A stretch of 64,000 nt of DNA from a virus (IMGVR_UViG_3300044613_003770:1-64000), one strand, 5' to 3'; shown: positions 15,029-23,889, counted from the stretch's first letter. Made by a program: numbers and translations. Notes: a model not told the origin generated them from the letters alone.

Positions 15029-16018
15029 ATGAAGTACATCATTAATGCCGCTGGAATCGTGTTCTTTCATCAGAACAAACCAATTAAAATTGACAAATCA
15101 TCGCCCCAATATTTGCGTGTTGTGAAGGCTTTTGACTTGCCAGAAAGTGAACAAGAGCAAGCAATTGTTGAAATCTTGGATCAAACCGCAGGTAACTTTG
15201 AACGAGATGGATTTAAAATCACTCCAGATGAAGTCATCTATAACAATGAAGTAATGCCGCGAGCATTGGCAGATAAGATTCGTGCAATCGCACAAGAAGG
15301 TTTGCCAGTTTCTATTTTTGCAAAATTCTGGGATAATCTTCAACTTAACCCTTCTGCAAATTCTGTTCGTGAGCTTTATGATTTCCTTGCCTATAAGGAG
15401 CTTCCAATTACTGAAGATGGATGCTTTCTCGCTTATAAAGGATTGACTAAAGATGGTTGGTCAATCTCTGGAAACAAAGAAACAAAAGTTCTTAAAGGTA
15501 AGGTTGATAATGCTGGTAGAATCTTTAATGGTCTAAACGAAGAAATTGAAGTTCGTCGTTGGGACGTTGATGATAATCGTCAAAATGGTTGCTCTTATGG
15601 ACTCCATGTTGGATCTCTTGATTATGCACAAGGTTTTGCCCAAGGACAGGTTGTTGTTGTAAAAGTCAATCCAAAAGATGTTGTTAGCGTTCCAGAGGAT
15701 TGTGGTTGCCAAAAGTGCAGGGTCTGTGCTTATAAAGTAGTTGATGTTTTCTCAAAAGAAATTGAATGCCCTGTTTGTGATGAATGCGGTGATGAAATTC
15801 TTAATGATGATCAAATTGAATATACTGAATTTGAAACGCGAATCGACAACTATATTCGTAAGAAGTATGAACAGGAATATGATCTCGTATCTGTTCGTGC
15901 AATCCAAAACTCTTTTTCTCCAGAGTATCCATCAAAGGTTCGTGTGCTTGATGCACTAAATACCCTTGGTTATACTTGGATTAAAGATGAAGATGGGAAT
16001 GAGCAAGTTCTCGTCTAA
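15029..16018 (+). CDS. rIIB: rIIB-like protein
   Basis: 329 residues. The region 'LPITEDGCFLAYKGLTKDGW' (~130-150), followed by 'CSYGLHVGSLDYAQGF' and 'VVVVKVNPKDVVSVPEDCGCQKCRVC', is the conserved rIIB core of T4-like phages. Two CxxC pairs (~235 and ~251) suggest a small zinc knuckle. Partner of the rIIA-like protein upstream. Ends in a strong terminator. Confidence 0.85.
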   Translation: MKYIINAAGIVFFHQNKPIKIDKSSPQYLRVVKAFDLPESEQEQAIVEILDQTAGNFERDGFKITPDEVIYNNEVMPRALADKIRAIAQEGLPVSIFAKFWDNLQLNPSANSVRELYDFLAYKELPITEDGCFLAYKGLTKDGWSISGNKETKVLKGKVDNAGRIFNGLNEEIEVRRWDVDDNRQNGCSYGLHVGSLDYAQGFAQGQVVVVKVNPKDVVSVPEDCGCQKCRVCAYKVVDVFSKEIECPVCDECGDEILNDDQIEYTEFETRIDNYIRKKYEQEYDLVSVRAIQNSFSPEYPSKVRVLDALNTLGYTWIKDEDGNEQVLV

Positions 16019-16036
16019 CAATGGCAGTGGCAATAA

Positions 16037-16074
16037 GCAGGAGGGGTTGGGGAACCCCTCCTGCACATCTTTTT
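16037..16074 (+). terminator. Rho-independent terminator after rIIB
   Basis: 12-bp stem GCAGGAGGGGTT/AACCCCTCCTGC with a 4-nt loop; T5 run follows 6 nt later. Confidence 0.85.
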
Positions 16075-16078
16075 AAAA

Positions 16079-16411
16079 ATGGCAAAGAACGATATCACAG
16101 GAGACGAAATTAAATCAAAAGCCCTTTCTAAACAAGGAAGGGAAAACTACGACTCTATTTTTAGAAAAAAACAAATGAAACCAAATTATAAATTAGCAAG
16201 CGCAAGTTGGTGTGGACCATGTTCAGCATTGAAATCTCGTATCGCAAAAGAAGGTCTTTCTGTTGAGATTGAAGATATGGATGACAATCCAGACTTTTTT
16301 AAGCATTTTAATATCAAATCTGTGCCACAACTCGTTGTTTTTTATGAATATTCTTTCGAGCTTATTTCTGGATCTGAAGAGATTGTTAAATTTATCAAAG
16401 AAAACCAATGA
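16079..16411 (+). CDS. Thioredoxin-like protein with a phage N-terminal module
   Basis: 110 residues. Residues 1-32 ('NDITGDEIKSKALSKQGRENYDSIFRK') match a short module found alone in many phages; residues ~37-110 are a thioredoxin fold with active site WCGPC (~45-49) and cis-Pro in 'SVPQLVVF'. Likely a disulfide donor for ribonucleotide reductase or a redox helper. Overlaps the next gene by 4 nt. Confidence 0.85.
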   Translation: MAKNDITGDEIKSKALSKQGRENYDSIFRKKQMKPNYKLASASWCGPCSALKSRIAKEGLSVEIEDMDDNPDFFKHFNIKSVPQLVVFYEYSFELISGSEEIVKFIKENQ

Positions 16412-16644
16412 GCGAATACGAAGGTCTACTTAAAATGGATGGTTATGATGACTGTCTTGTTGGTGTGGTTGAAAGATTTGGTGAAGATTCATATTTTATT
16501 TACGATAGAGAATTGGTTCTTGAAAAACTTCAAAAAGGTGGTATGTCTTATGAAGAGGCGCTTGAGTACTATGAATTTAATCAATTAGGTGCTTACGTTG
16601 GAGAAAGAACACCTGCATTTTTAATTAGAGATTATGAGCTATAA
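16408..16644 (+). CDS. Conserved small phage protein
   Basis: 78 residues with 'MDGYDDCLVGVVERFGE', 'YDRELVLEKLQKGGMSYEEALEYYEFNQLGAYVG', a pattern typical of a widespread uncharacterised phage family. ATGA overlap with the thioredoxin gene. Confidence 0.75.
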   Translation: MSEYEGLLKMDGYDDCLVGVVERFGEDSYFIYDRELVLEKLQKGGMSYEEALEYYEFNQLGAYVGERTPAFLIRDYEL

Positions 16645-16795
16645 CTTATTTTTAGATGATTTAAGAAAACCAGAACACGCTTATATTTATCCCAAACGTA
16701 ATGGCGCTGGTTTGATCATTGAAACGCAAAGTTTAAAATATGTTTCTAATGTTGATAATGATAATTGGATTGTGGTAAGAAATTATGATGACTAA
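16634..16795 (+). CDS. Truncated receiver-like protein (cREC type)
   Basis: 53 residues: 'NLFLDDLRKPEHAYIY' then 'WIVVRNYDD'. This is the N-terminal part of the cyclic-phosphate-processing receiver family, which normally continues ~40-60 residues; here it stops after NYDD. Either a truncated remnant or a minimal version. Overlaps both neighbours. Confidence 0.6.
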   Translation: MSYNLFLDDLRKPEHAYIYPKRNGAGLIIETQSLKYVSNVDNDNWIVVRNYDD

Positions 16796-16892
16796 AAAAC
16801 AACAACTAAAAAATCTTCCAGAAGTTTTTATTCACAGCGCCAATAAATGGGGCGTTGAAGAAATTAAAAAAGTATTAAAACAATTATATTAA
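16785..16892 (+). CDS. 35-residue protein, possible C-terminal remnant
   Basis: MMTKKQQLKNLPEVFIHSANKW... Overlaps the preceding gene by 11 nt. May be an independent small gene or the displaced distal part of the receiver-like gene. Confidence 0.45.
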   Translation: MMTKKQQLKNLPEVFIHSANKWGVEEIKKVLKQLY

Positions 16893-16894
16893 AT

Positions 16895-17896
16895 ATGAAA
16901 GTATACATGTCTCATTGGACAGTTCCTACAATGAGAGAATTGATTCAAAAATATACAAATGGCAATAATGATTTTCCGCATGAAGTTGAAATGGTTAAAA
17001 AATCCGTAGAATTTTTAAATAAAGCATACGGCGAAGTTCATTTTATAACTGACAATGAAGGTGCAAAAAAATTCTCATCAATTGAATGGGCATCTGTTGA
17101 TACATCTTTAAACAGTCTACCTAAAGAATATTATCATACATGGAGTCTCGGTAAAATAAAAGCATATAATATTATAGCTCAAAAAGGAGAACCATTTTTA
17201 CACTTTGATGGAGATTTTTTTATAAATCAAAGACTTCCAAAAGATATTGAAGAAAAACCTATTATATTTCAAAATACTGAAGCTGCGAATTATAATGATA
17301 ATTATGTTATTTATGCGTTTAGATGGTTTTGCCCATTTAAACATTTAACATCAACTAATGATATTTTTACTTTAAATAATAAAAAGAATTGCAGTAAGCA
17401 ATATAATGGTTTATTACCATTTAATGCTTATAATTGTGGAATTGTTGGAGGTTCTGATTTAGATTACTTTTTTAATTATTCAGAAAGTTCTTTAAGAACA
17501 GTTTTTGATCCATTTAATAAACCATTTTGGACTACAGATTTTAGAGTATCCAAAAGATATCATGAAGGTATGCGTTCATGGACATTAGCTATTCTAGCGG
17601 AGCAATATTATGCATCTTTAGTTGCAGATCATATGGGAAAGAGTCCGTATTTTCTTAGTTGCCCAAATACAGAAGATCCTTTAGTAGAAAAAAGAATAAA
17701 AGATTGGTTAGGTTCAGATCAGTTAGAATTTGAATTTAATGAAGAAGAAACAAATAAGTTTAAATGGATTCATCTTTATGGGCATTTTAAATTACATTAT
17801 GAACAAATATTTCATAAAAAAATATATAAACGCGAAGATCCATTTTGGGGGACATCATTATATAATAAAAAATATATACTAAATAAAGAACAATAA
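16895..17896 (+). CDS. Glycosyltransferase-like protein (DUF6734 type)
   Basis: 333 residues. A GT-A-like fold is suggested by 'FITDNEG' early, 'TWSLGKIKAYNIIAQKGEPF' and the DxD motif in 'FLHFDGDFFI' (~108), followed by 'NAYNCGIVGGSD', typical of acceptor loops. Cytoplasmic; sugar donor unknown. First of several glycan-modifying genes in this window. Confidence 0.7.
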   Translation: MKVYMSHWTVPTMRELIQKYTNGNNDFPHEVEMVKKSVEFLNKAYGEVHFITDNEGAKKFSSIEWASVDTSLNSLPKEYYHTWSLGKIKAYNIIAQKGEPFLHFDGDFFINQRLPKDIEEKPIIFQNTEAANYNDNYVIYAFRWFCPFKHLTSTNDIFTLNNKKNCSKQYNGLLPFNAYNCGIVGGSDLDYFFNYSESSLRTVFDPFNKPFWTTDFRVSKRYHEGMRSWTLAILAEQYYASLVADHMGKSPYFLSCPNTEDPLVEKRIKDWLGSDQLEFEFNEEETNKFKWIHLYGHFKLHYEQIFHKKIYKREDPFWGTSLYNKKYILNKEQ

Positions 17897-17900
17897 AATT

Positions 17901-18419
17901 ATGATTAAAAGAATATTTCAGGACTTAGACGAATGCATTCTACATACATATGCAAACAGCATGCCGCCTAGCGAGTATGTTGAGTTTATACTCAGTGAAG
18001 ACATGCATACCTATCGTACGATGATTCGTCCGTGCGCAAAGCGCCTCTTTGAATACTACAACAGTGTCGTAGGCAAAGAAAATGTTTATATTCTTACAAG
18101 CGCAACTCGTGACTATGCTGAAAGCTTGAATCGTCTTGGTGAGTTTGGTTTGGATAACGATCACATCTACACACGCGAAGACATTCAGCAGTATAGCATT
18201 TCACATGGCTATGGTGGCGAAGGCACTCTTCCAATGCCTATCGCTGATAAAGACAATGTTCTCATTGACAATCTTCCACCTCGCTATAATTACAACAAGA
18301 TGGACATGATGGGTATCGTCACTAAAAACTACTATCAAACAAGAGAGTATTATGGCTTGAATGATGATGACGAATATTTCTTTGAAGATGTTGTAGAGTT
18401 TATCAAAGCGAGACTATGA
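17901..18419 (+). CDS. HAD-superfamily phosphatase-like protein
   Basis: 172 residues. Motif I 'IFQDLDECILHT' (DxDx), motif II 'YILTSATRD' and a terminal acidic motif 'DKDNVLIDNLP' match small HAD hydrolases. Close to 5'-nucleotidase or NIF-type phage proteins. Markedly higher GC and different codon choice from the preceding glycosyltransferase gene. 4-nt overlap with the next gene. Confidence 0.75.
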   Translation: MIKRIFQDLDECILHTYANSMPPSEYVEFILSEDMHTYRTMIRPCAKRLFEYYNSVVGKENVYILTSATRDYAESLNRLGEFGLDNDHIYTREDIQQYSISHGYGGEGTLPMPIADKDNVLIDNLPPRYNYNKMDMMGIVTKNYYQTREYYGLNDDDEYFFEDVVEFIKARL

Positions 18420-18763
18420 TCAGAGAGTTGAAATTTAGAGTTTATATTCCAGAACATGAAGGATTTTCTTATTTTGAATTAGGAAATTTTGATTATTCAG
18501 ACAGATATTTGTATCAACATAACTATCCTGTTCAACAATACACTGGTCTCAAAGATAAAAACGGTGATGAGATTTATGAGGGAGATATTGTAAAAGCGAC
18601 ATCTGACCAATACGAAAATGAAAACTTTGTAGGCAAAGTGATTTTTGATGAAGGGTGTTTTTTAACTTGGATTAATAAAAATGATATTCGTGGAATTTGG
18701 GGTGAGGATGATATTGAAGTAATCGGAAACATCTTTGAAAATAGTGAATTATTAAAACAATGA
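18416..18763 (+). CDS. YopX-domain protein
   Basis: 115 residues, full YopX pattern: 'RELKFRVYIPE', 'VQQYTGLKDKNGDEIYEGDIVKA', 'GKVIFDEGCF', 'DIEVIGNIFENSELL'. Widespread in phages; molecular function unknown. Overlaps both neighbours by 4 nt. Confidence 0.92.
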   Translation: MIRELKFRVYIPEHEGFSYFELGNFDYSDRYLYQHNYPVQQYTGLKDKNGDEIYEGDIVKATSDQYENENFVGKVIFDEGCFLTWINKNDIRGIWGEDDIEVIGNIFENSELLKQ

Positions 18764-18999
18764 GCAGTGAAGAAGTAACATTTACCATAGAATGTAAAAT
18801 GAGAGAACGATGGGTTTCACATTTTATGAGTATGCTAAAATATATGGAGGATCTTGGAGGTTTAGGTAGCTCCAGAACAGTAGGCATCTATTCAGACGGT
18901 GACGGAGACTTTAGACCAAAATTTAATTTTTCTATCGACGCTGCAGTTGTCAAACCAAAAACAGATGACAAAGGAAACAGACTATATGACGCAGGATAA
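18760..18999 (+). CDS. Conserved small phage protein
   Basis: 79 residues; 'RWVSHFMSMLKYMEDLGGLGSS' and 'YSDGDGDFRPKFNF' are recognisable parts of a common uncharacterised phage family. Confidence 0.75.
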   Translation: MSSEEVTFTIECKMRERWVSHFMSMLKYMEDLGGLGSSRTVGIYSDGDGDFRPKFNFSIDAAVVKPKTDDKGNRLYDAG

Positions 19000-19282
19000 A
19001 CAAACGAAATATAAAATTACAATTAGCGAAGGATGCACGGCATTCTATACAGAAATCAACGGTAAATTTGTTGGTGGAGAAGATCCACGATACGACTTTA
19101 CGGAAAAAGAAATTGATGAGCTTATTGATTATCTTTGCGAGCGATTCAAAGAAGAACGCAAACAATGCACGGTACAACTCGACGATTTAATCAAATGCTT
19201 TCAACCTGACAGTTGGCACTATGACGACGAGTCCTGCGATCAATGCGGTGATACTGTAAGTACGCAAACTTGGGAGTTATGA
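18986..19282 (+). CDS. Unknown protein with a C-terminal CxxC
   Basis: 98 residues from ATG 18986; the longer frame upstream lies wholly inside the previous gene. 'ISEGCTAFYTEINGK' start and 'CDQCGDTVSTQTWEL' end. Overlaps neighbours by 14 and 4 nt. Confidence 0.65.
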   Translation: MTQDKQTKYKITISEGCTAFYTEINGKFVGGEDPRYDFTEKEIDELIDYLCERFKEERKQCTVQLDDLIKCFQPDSWHYDDESCDQCGDTVSTQTWEL

Positions 19283-19938
19283 TTGAAATTTTAGTAGTTA
19301 GCGATATTCATCTTGGAACTTCAGTAAGTCAAAAAGAAAAGGTATTAGAAGTTCTTTCGCTTGATTTTAATACATTATTAATCAACGGTGACTTGTTCGA
19401 TAACTATTCATTCAAACGCTATGACAAGCGCGATTGGAAAATCCTTGGAAAGATTCGTAAACTTTCAAAAACACATAATGTTATTTTAGTTAAGGGCAAT
19501 CATGACAGCAACGCAGAATTTTTAAGCGCAATTACTGGAATGGAACTGCTAGAAAATTATGCAACCACAATCAATAACAAAAGATTCTTTTTTGAACATG
19601 GTGACAAGTATGATCATTGGATAAAACACCGACCATTTTTAACATGGTTTTTTACTGGTCTCTATTATTGGATTCAAAAATGTGATAGATCTCACAAAAC
19701 TTCAAGGTTTTTAAAACGATTGAGTAAATCTTGGATTGACGCTAAAGATATTGTATCTCGAAAATTTGCAGAGAAACATGGAAAGAAATATCATGTCTTG
19801 CTTGCTGGTCATACACACCATGCTGAAATAAAACAATTTGACACATGTGTCTATATTAATTCTGGTTCATTTTGTGATCATCAATGCTCGTTTATTGAAA
19901 TTTATTCAGATGGAAAATTTGAATTAAAATACATTTAG
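19279..19938 (+). CDS. Calcineurin-like metallophosphoesterase (LpxH-like)
   Basis: 219 residues from ATG 19279 (ATGA overlap). All phosphoesterase motifs: 'VVSDIHLG' (DxH), 'LLINGDLFDN' (GDxxD), 'VLVKGNHDSN' (GNHD), 'FFEHGDKYD', 'LLAGHTHHAEI' (GHTH). Overall closest in layout to UDP-2,3-diacylglucosamine hydrolases; real substrate unknown. Confidence 0.88.
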   Translation: MIEILVVSDIHLGTSVSQKEKVLEVLSLDFNTLLINGDLFDNYSFKRYDKRDWKILGKIRKLSKTHNVILVKGNHDSNAEFLSAITGMELLENYATTINNKRFFFEHGDKYDHWIKHRPFLTWFFTGLYYWIQKCDRSHKTSRFLKRLSKSWIDAKDIVSRKFAEKHGKKYHVLLAGHTHHAEIKQFDTCVYINSGSFCDHQCSFIEIYSDGKFELKYI

Positions 19939-19941
19939 TTG

Positions 19942-19970
19942 TTTACAAACGGAAGGAACTGTGATATAAT
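19942..19970 (+). promoter_or_regulatory. Consensus promoter, leaderless
   Basis: TTTACA (19942-19947), 17 nt, perfect TATAAT (19965-19970), 6 nt to ATG 19977. Confidence 0.78.
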
Positions 19971-19976
19971 GAGCTT

Positions 19977-20174
19977 ATGAACAACCTAAGTCCACTTGAA
20001 ATTTACTCTCTCGTCGAGTATGAGAAATTGCGGAGTTTTGTCGAGCTTGTGTCAAATGGCAAACGACCAGATGGTACATACAACTATTGTCGTGAAGCAT
20101 TAGAAAAGAAAGCACAGCAACTGCTAGAAGAATTAAAACAAATTAAACAAGACGGATTGAGAAATCTTTGCTAA
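19977..20174 (+). CDS. Small helical protein
   Basis: 65 residues; 'SLVEYEKLRSFVELVSNGKRPDGTYNYCREALEKKAQQLLEEL' resembles short phage proteins of unknown role. Starts the transcript from the promoter at 19942. Confidence 0.65.
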   Translation: MNNLSPLEIYSLVEYEKLRSFVELVSNGKRPDGTYNYCREALEKKAQQLLEELKQIKQDGLRNLC

Positions 20175-20183
20175 TATGAAGTT

Positions 20184-20372
20184 ATGAATGAAGCGGATAC
20201 AATTATTGAATACAGAGATTGCAATCATAAATTGCATGAAATGGCATTTGACGAGTCATTGGAGTATATCAAGAAGTCAATTGCCTCAGTATACGAACAA
20301 GGCGCTTCAGAGTTTGTGGTAATTCGCAATGATCGAGATTATGACTTCTTTTGGTTAAATGATTATCAATAA
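20184..20372 (+). CDS. Small acidic unknown protein
   Basis: 62 residues. A TAATAT hexamer ends 6 nt before the ATG, so it may have its own weak leaderless promoter. Confidence 0.55.
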   Translation: MNEADTIIEYRDCNHKLHEMAFDESLEYIKKSIASVYEQGASEFVVIRNDRDYDFFWLNDYQ

Positions 20373-20389
20373 TGGAACTCAGATAAAAT

Positions 20390-20620
20390 ATGATTATGAA
20401 TATAAAATATAAACATTACGCAGGTATTACTCCTATTGATTATCTAGATGGGAAACTTTATGATATTGAGTTGCATAACGGAACCTGTATAGAAGGAGTA
20501 GAGTACTGGGATTTTGGTGATGGATTTATATCTCACCCACGCAAAGAAAGAAGAGAGATGGTTGATTATCATATTGGTGATATTATTTCATTTCAATTAA
20601 GTAAAAAGGAACAAAACTAA
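20390..20620 (+). CDS. Small unknown protein
   Basis: 76 residues; start either ATG 20390 or ATG 20396 (ATGATTATG). 'YDIELHNGTCIEGVEYWDFGDGF' is a beta-rich core like other short phage proteins. Confidence 0.65.
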   Translation: MIMNIKYKHYAGITPIDYLDGKLYDIELHNGTCIEGVEYWDFGDGFISHPRKERREMVDYHIGDIISFQLSKKEQN

Positions 20621-20623
20621 AAT

Positions 20624-20794
20624 ATGAATAAAAAACCTAAAGTCACTTATGAATGCTCGTGTTTAAAATATGGAGTTTTGAGAAGTGCTTGTAGAGGACC
20701 ACAAGGTTGCCAAGCTGACAGAGATCGTGAAGCGTATTTGGAATCAAAGAAACCAAAGCGTTGGGTTTGGAAAGGGAACTCTAATAAAATATGA
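20624..20794 (+). CDS. Cys-rich small protein
   Basis: 56 residues with four Cys (CSC...AC...GC) in the first 35 residues, possibly a zinc knuckle. The stop overlaps the next start. Confidence 0.55.
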   Translation: MNKKPKVTYECSCLKYGVLRSACRGPQGCQADRDREAYLESKKPKRWVWKGNSNKI

Positions 20795-21102
20795 TTATGA
20801 CTAACGAACAAATAAACATCGCCATCGCTGAAGCGTGTGGATGGACGGACACTAAAATCGTCAATGAGGGTGGAAAACTAATGTATGGGCAGACAGAAGT
20901 CCCCGACTACTGCAACGACCTAAACGCAATGCACGAAGCAGAGAAAGTGCTTGGCGAAATCTACTCTATTAAGTCTTGTGAATATGATGATTGGTTACAA
21001 TCCGTAATCGGACATGATCAAAAATGGAGGGCAACATCTGCCCAACGCGCTGAAGCATTTCTTAAAAATATTAACAAGTGGGAAGAATGGAGCGATGAGT
21101 AA
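20791..21102 (+). CDS. Phage ABA-sandwich-type protein, copy 1
   Basis: 103 residues: 'NEQINIAIAEACGW', 'VPDYCNDLNAMHEAEKVL', 'ATSAQRAEAFLK'. Matches the phage ABA-sandwich pattern (function unknown). Tandem paralogue of the next gene and overlaps it by 8 nt. Confidence 0.75.
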   Translation: MIMTNEQINIAIAEACGWTDTKIVNEGGKLMYGQTEVPDYCNDLNAMHEAEKVLGEIYSIKSCEYDDWLQSVIGHDQKWRATSAQRAEAFLKNINKWEEWSDE

Positions 21103-21415
21103 CGAACAAATCAACATAGCAATTGCAGAAGCGTGTGGGTGGACCTCTATTTGCTACAATTCTATCCACGGTAAATGGATGGGAACACAGCCACAAGAAG
21201 ACCGTGATGCTTATCACCTCCCCGACTACTGCAACTGCCTAAACGCAATGCACGAAGCGGAGAAGGTATTTGATACCGCACTGTATTGTCGATATATTAA
21301 CGAGCTTTGCGATCTAACAATTAAAGGGAACAACTCTATGTATATGGCAACAGCCGCCCAACGCGCTGAAGCATTTCTAAAAACAATTAAGAAATGGAAC
21401 TCTAATAAAATATGA
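21095..21415 (+). CDS. Phage ABA-sandwich-type protein, copy 2
   Basis: 106 residues from ATG 21095; sequence before it belongs to copy 1. Shares the same N-terminus, 'LPDYCNCLNAMHEAEKVF' and 'ATAAQRAEAFLKT' with copy 1 but has a divergent middle, so it is an old tandem duplication. Confidence 0.75.
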   Translation: MSNEQINIAIAEACGWTSICYNSIHGKWMGTQPQEDRDAYHLPDYCNCLNAMHEAEKVFDTALYCRYINELCDLTIKGNNSMYMATAAQRAEAFLKTIKKWNSNKI

Positions 21416-21606
21416 TTATGACAACTGTACCCGATAAAAAAGATTTAAAAAGAATCGACAAATATGATTCTTTGACTCAACTTATGATTCTCAAAGATAT
21501 TTGTAATCGCATGTATATTGCACGAAACATTACAATGTCACAAGATTCTATAGTTGACAATTTAGAAAAACTTGATAGACTGTTCAGAGATGAAAATTAC
21601 AATTGA
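21412..21606 (+). CDS. Small helical unknown protein
   Basis: 64 residues, start ATG 21412 or 21418. Overlaps both neighbours. No family recognised. Confidence 0.55.
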   Translation: MIMTTVPDKKDLKRIDKYDSLTQLMILKDICNRMYIARNITMSQDSIVDNLEKLDRLFRDENYN

Positions 21607-21895
21607 ATTTGTGTCTGATCTTTCTGAAGCAGAAGTGCGTCAACTACTGTTTGATATCTATGAGCGAGTGCCAATCGCTGGTGAAGATCTTTCTTATTCA
21701 GCATTGCCAGATAAAATTACTCGCTATGTTAATGAAGCGCATCGTCTCTTTAAACTAGAAGAAGCGGTAACAGCATATATTGTTAACGAATGTAATAATG
21801 GAGACATTGGTGTTCAAGACCCGATTAACTTTTTGCTTGCATCTCATCGTATGCTGAGATATAATCTACACGATACTTGGAAAGAAGAATACTAA
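21590..21895 (+). CDS. Unknown protein
   Basis: 101 residues from ATG 21590 (17-nt overlap with the previous gene). 'MKITIEFVSDLSEAEVRQLL' opening, helical remainder. Confidence 0.6.
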   Translation: MKITIEFVSDLSEAEVRQLLFDIYERVPIAGEDLSYSALPDKITRYVNEAHRLFKLEEAVTAYIVNECNNGDIGVQDPINFLLASHRMLRYNLHDTWKEEY

Positions 21896-21896
21896 T

Positions 21897-22487
21897 ATGA
21901 TAATAGATACATATACAACTAATGTTTGGAGAGTCTTCAAACACCCGTCATTGCTGTTTAACAGCTTTTTTTGGTGGGATGTGAGATATAGAATATCTGC
22001 ATTTTTTAATCCACGTCAAAAGTGGTTGACAAAAACTATTCCAAATACATGGTGTGATAAGGTGTCACTCATTCCTCATTTGCTTTTTACGTGCCTCATT
22101 CATTATGTAGAAAAAGAAGAAGGGCTTAGTGATAATTATGATTATGCTGAAGATCTTGAAAAAGGATATATCTCGCAAGAGTATGTTGATAGTGTTAAAA
22201 ACACTGATAATGAACTTCGTGAAGTTTATAATTATATTAAAACTGAACGTCCCGAACTTGAAAAACAACATGAGAATTCTTATCCAACACCAAGTTCAAA
22301 AGCAATCAATGATCTTTTCATTAAAGAGGAAGATGGCAATTGTACAATGAGAAGCTGTGAAGAGCTTTACGGTATGTCATATAAAGAAGCGTATGCTGAA
22401 ACTCATCGTCTTGAAGCGCTAATTGAAGAAAAAGATATGTGGGCTATGAACACTATCGTCAAACACTATCAAAAAATGTGGACATGA
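21897..22487 (+). CDS. Conserved phage protein, unknown
   Basis: 196 residues. Aromatic-rich N-terminus ('FFWWDVRYRISAFFNPRQKWL', 'IPNTWCDKVSLIP') is characteristic of a phage family of unknown role; C-terminal half is charged and helical. Overlaps the next gene by 4 nt. Confidence 0.65.
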   Translation: MIIDTYTTNVWRVFKHPSLLFNSFFWWDVRYRISAFFNPRQKWLTKTIPNTWCDKVSLIPHLLFTCLIHYVEKEEGLSDNYDYAEDLEKGYISQEYVDSVKNTDNELREVYNYIKTERPELEKQHENSYPTPSSKAINDLFIKEEDGNCTMRSCEELYGMSYKEAYAETHRLEALIEEKDMWAMNTIVKHYQKMWT

Positions 22488-23092
22488 AAAACTACTTTGC
22501 AGACAACAACTATGGCATTCGTTTTAAATCCAAAACAGAAGCGATTGAACAACTATGCTTAAAGGTTTTTGGAGCGACTCCTGTTTATGAATCGTCTCTT
22601 GAAGAATTAAAAACAGAAGAAATTGAACAGTTGTGTTTGAAAGTTTTTGAAGAAACTGTGTATGGATCATCTCTTGAAAACTTAAATAGAGAAACAGTGG
22701 AAAGCATGTATGCAAATGTAGTTTCTATAGCTTTAGAATGTGATCCAATTCCAGCAAAAGATCGTGCGGATGGTAAAATAGAACCACCGTGGGAAGTTTT
22801 TGCGCGAGTTAAACGTGAACGCGACATTTGGATAGCTGAAGCTGAACGCTGGAGAAAAAACACTGATCTTTATCACACTGTTTTAGGGCAACGCGACAGG
22901 CTGGCGGAGGCAATACGAAAACACAGAGATGAGCTTGAACTGACTTCTGGTGATTCTGTTGACAGGATTTTATGGAACGCCCTCACCGCTGTAAAAGAAA
23001 ACCAAAAGACAGACAGTCAAAGTTGTCCAGAGTGTGATGTTTTGGCAAGTCATGGAGCTAATGATGGACCATGTGAAACACATAAGTTATGA
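22484..23092 (+). CDS. Mosaic coiled-coil protein with a duplicated C-terminal module
   Basis: 202 residues from ATG 22484. Residues ~15-65 hold an internal repeat ('IEQLCLKVFGATPVYESSLE' / 'IEQLCLKVFEETVYGSSLE'). Residues ~135-168 ('QRDRLAEAIRKHRDELELT' ...) are almost identical, also at DNA level, to the end of the gene at 28277. C-terminus has 'CPECD'. Overlaps both neighbours. Confidence 0.65.
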   Translation: MKNYFADNNYGIRFKSKTEAIEQLCLKVFGATPVYESSLEELKTEEIEQLCLKVFEETVYGSSLENLNRETVESMYANVVSIALECDPIPAKDRADGKIEPPWEVFARVKRERDIWIAEAERWRKNTDLYHTVLGQRDRLAEAIRKHRDELELTSGDSVDRILWNALTAVKENQKTDSQSCPECDVLASHGANDGPCETHKL

Positions 23093-23817
23093 AATATAAA
23101 TCAGTAGAAGAACTAAAAGAACATATTCTAAGTGAAATAGAGGATGGTGATATATTTGAAGAGTATCTCTTTAAAAAATATCCTCGTTTGTTTCCAACTA
23201 ATGAGAATGGGGAGTTATTGCCACAAAGTCAACGTTGTTGGAATGATTGTCCAATTGGATGGATGAGCATTATCGATTCATTGTTTGGGTGTATTGATGA
23301 CTATGTGTCTAATCATAAGCATACTGAAATTAATCCTAAGCAAAGACTTCGTCTAAAGTTTCGTCAACTATTTTGGAAGTATGTGAGAGATCCAATTTAT
23401 AGAAAGTTCAATCCATATAGAGATTTTGAAAAGCGACTGCCCAAAGGCGCAAAGTTTGCTTCTCCAAGCAATGAAGAGAGAGAGAAAATTAACAAAACTT
23501 TTGCTGCATGTATTCGTAATATTGTAAGTACGATTGATAAAATTCTTTTTAATCGTCTAGATCTTTATATTGGAGTCTCTCCACCTGCTGTAACGATAGC
23601 TCAATATAAAGAAAAGTTTGGCACTCTACGTGTCTATTATGATGGTGGCAATGATGTTGTAAAAGGTATGGTTCGTTATGCCGAACATCTTTCTTCACTT
23701 ACTTGTCAAGATACAGGAAAGCGTGGACAACTATGCAAGCGTGGATCGTGGTATGCTACATTGTGTGATCAAGAAGCACAGAAAGAAGGTTATAAGCCTG
23801 TTGATGAGGAACTTTAA
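23089..23817 (+). CDS. Conserved phage protein with C-terminal Cys motif
   Basis: 242 residues. The C-terminal part, 'IAQYKEKFGTLRVYYDGGND', 'MVRYAEHLSSLTCQDTGKRG', 'RGSWYATLCDQEA', is a well-conserved phage family. Function unknown; Cys/His pattern suggests metal binding. Confidence 0.75.
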   Translation: MKYKSVEELKEHILSEIEDGDIFEEYLFKKYPRLFPTNENGELLPQSQRCWNDCPIGWMSIIDSLFGCIDDYVSNHKHTEINPKQRLRLKFRQLFWKYVRDPIYRKFNPYRDFEKRLPKGAKFASPSNEEREKINKTFAACIRNIVSTIDKILFNRLDLYIGVSPPAVTIAQYKEKFGTLRVYYDGGNDVVKGMVRYAEHLSSLTCQDTGKRGQLCKRGSWYATLCDQEAQKEGYKPVDEEL

Positions 23818-23829
23818 TATAATCATAGT

Positions 23830-23889
23830 ATGAACACTACTAAGATCGATATCGCAAAACTATCAAATGACACCAATAGTAACAATTAG
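23830..23889 (+). CDS. Possible 19-residue leader peptide
   Basis: ATG 23830 lies 6 nt after a perfect TATAAT (23818-23823), the leaderless spacing seen elsewhere, and opens a 19-codon frame overlapping the next start by 23 nt. Could be a leader peptide or simply the 5' end of the 23867 transcript. Confidence 0.35.
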   Translation: MNTTKIDIAKLSNDTNSNN

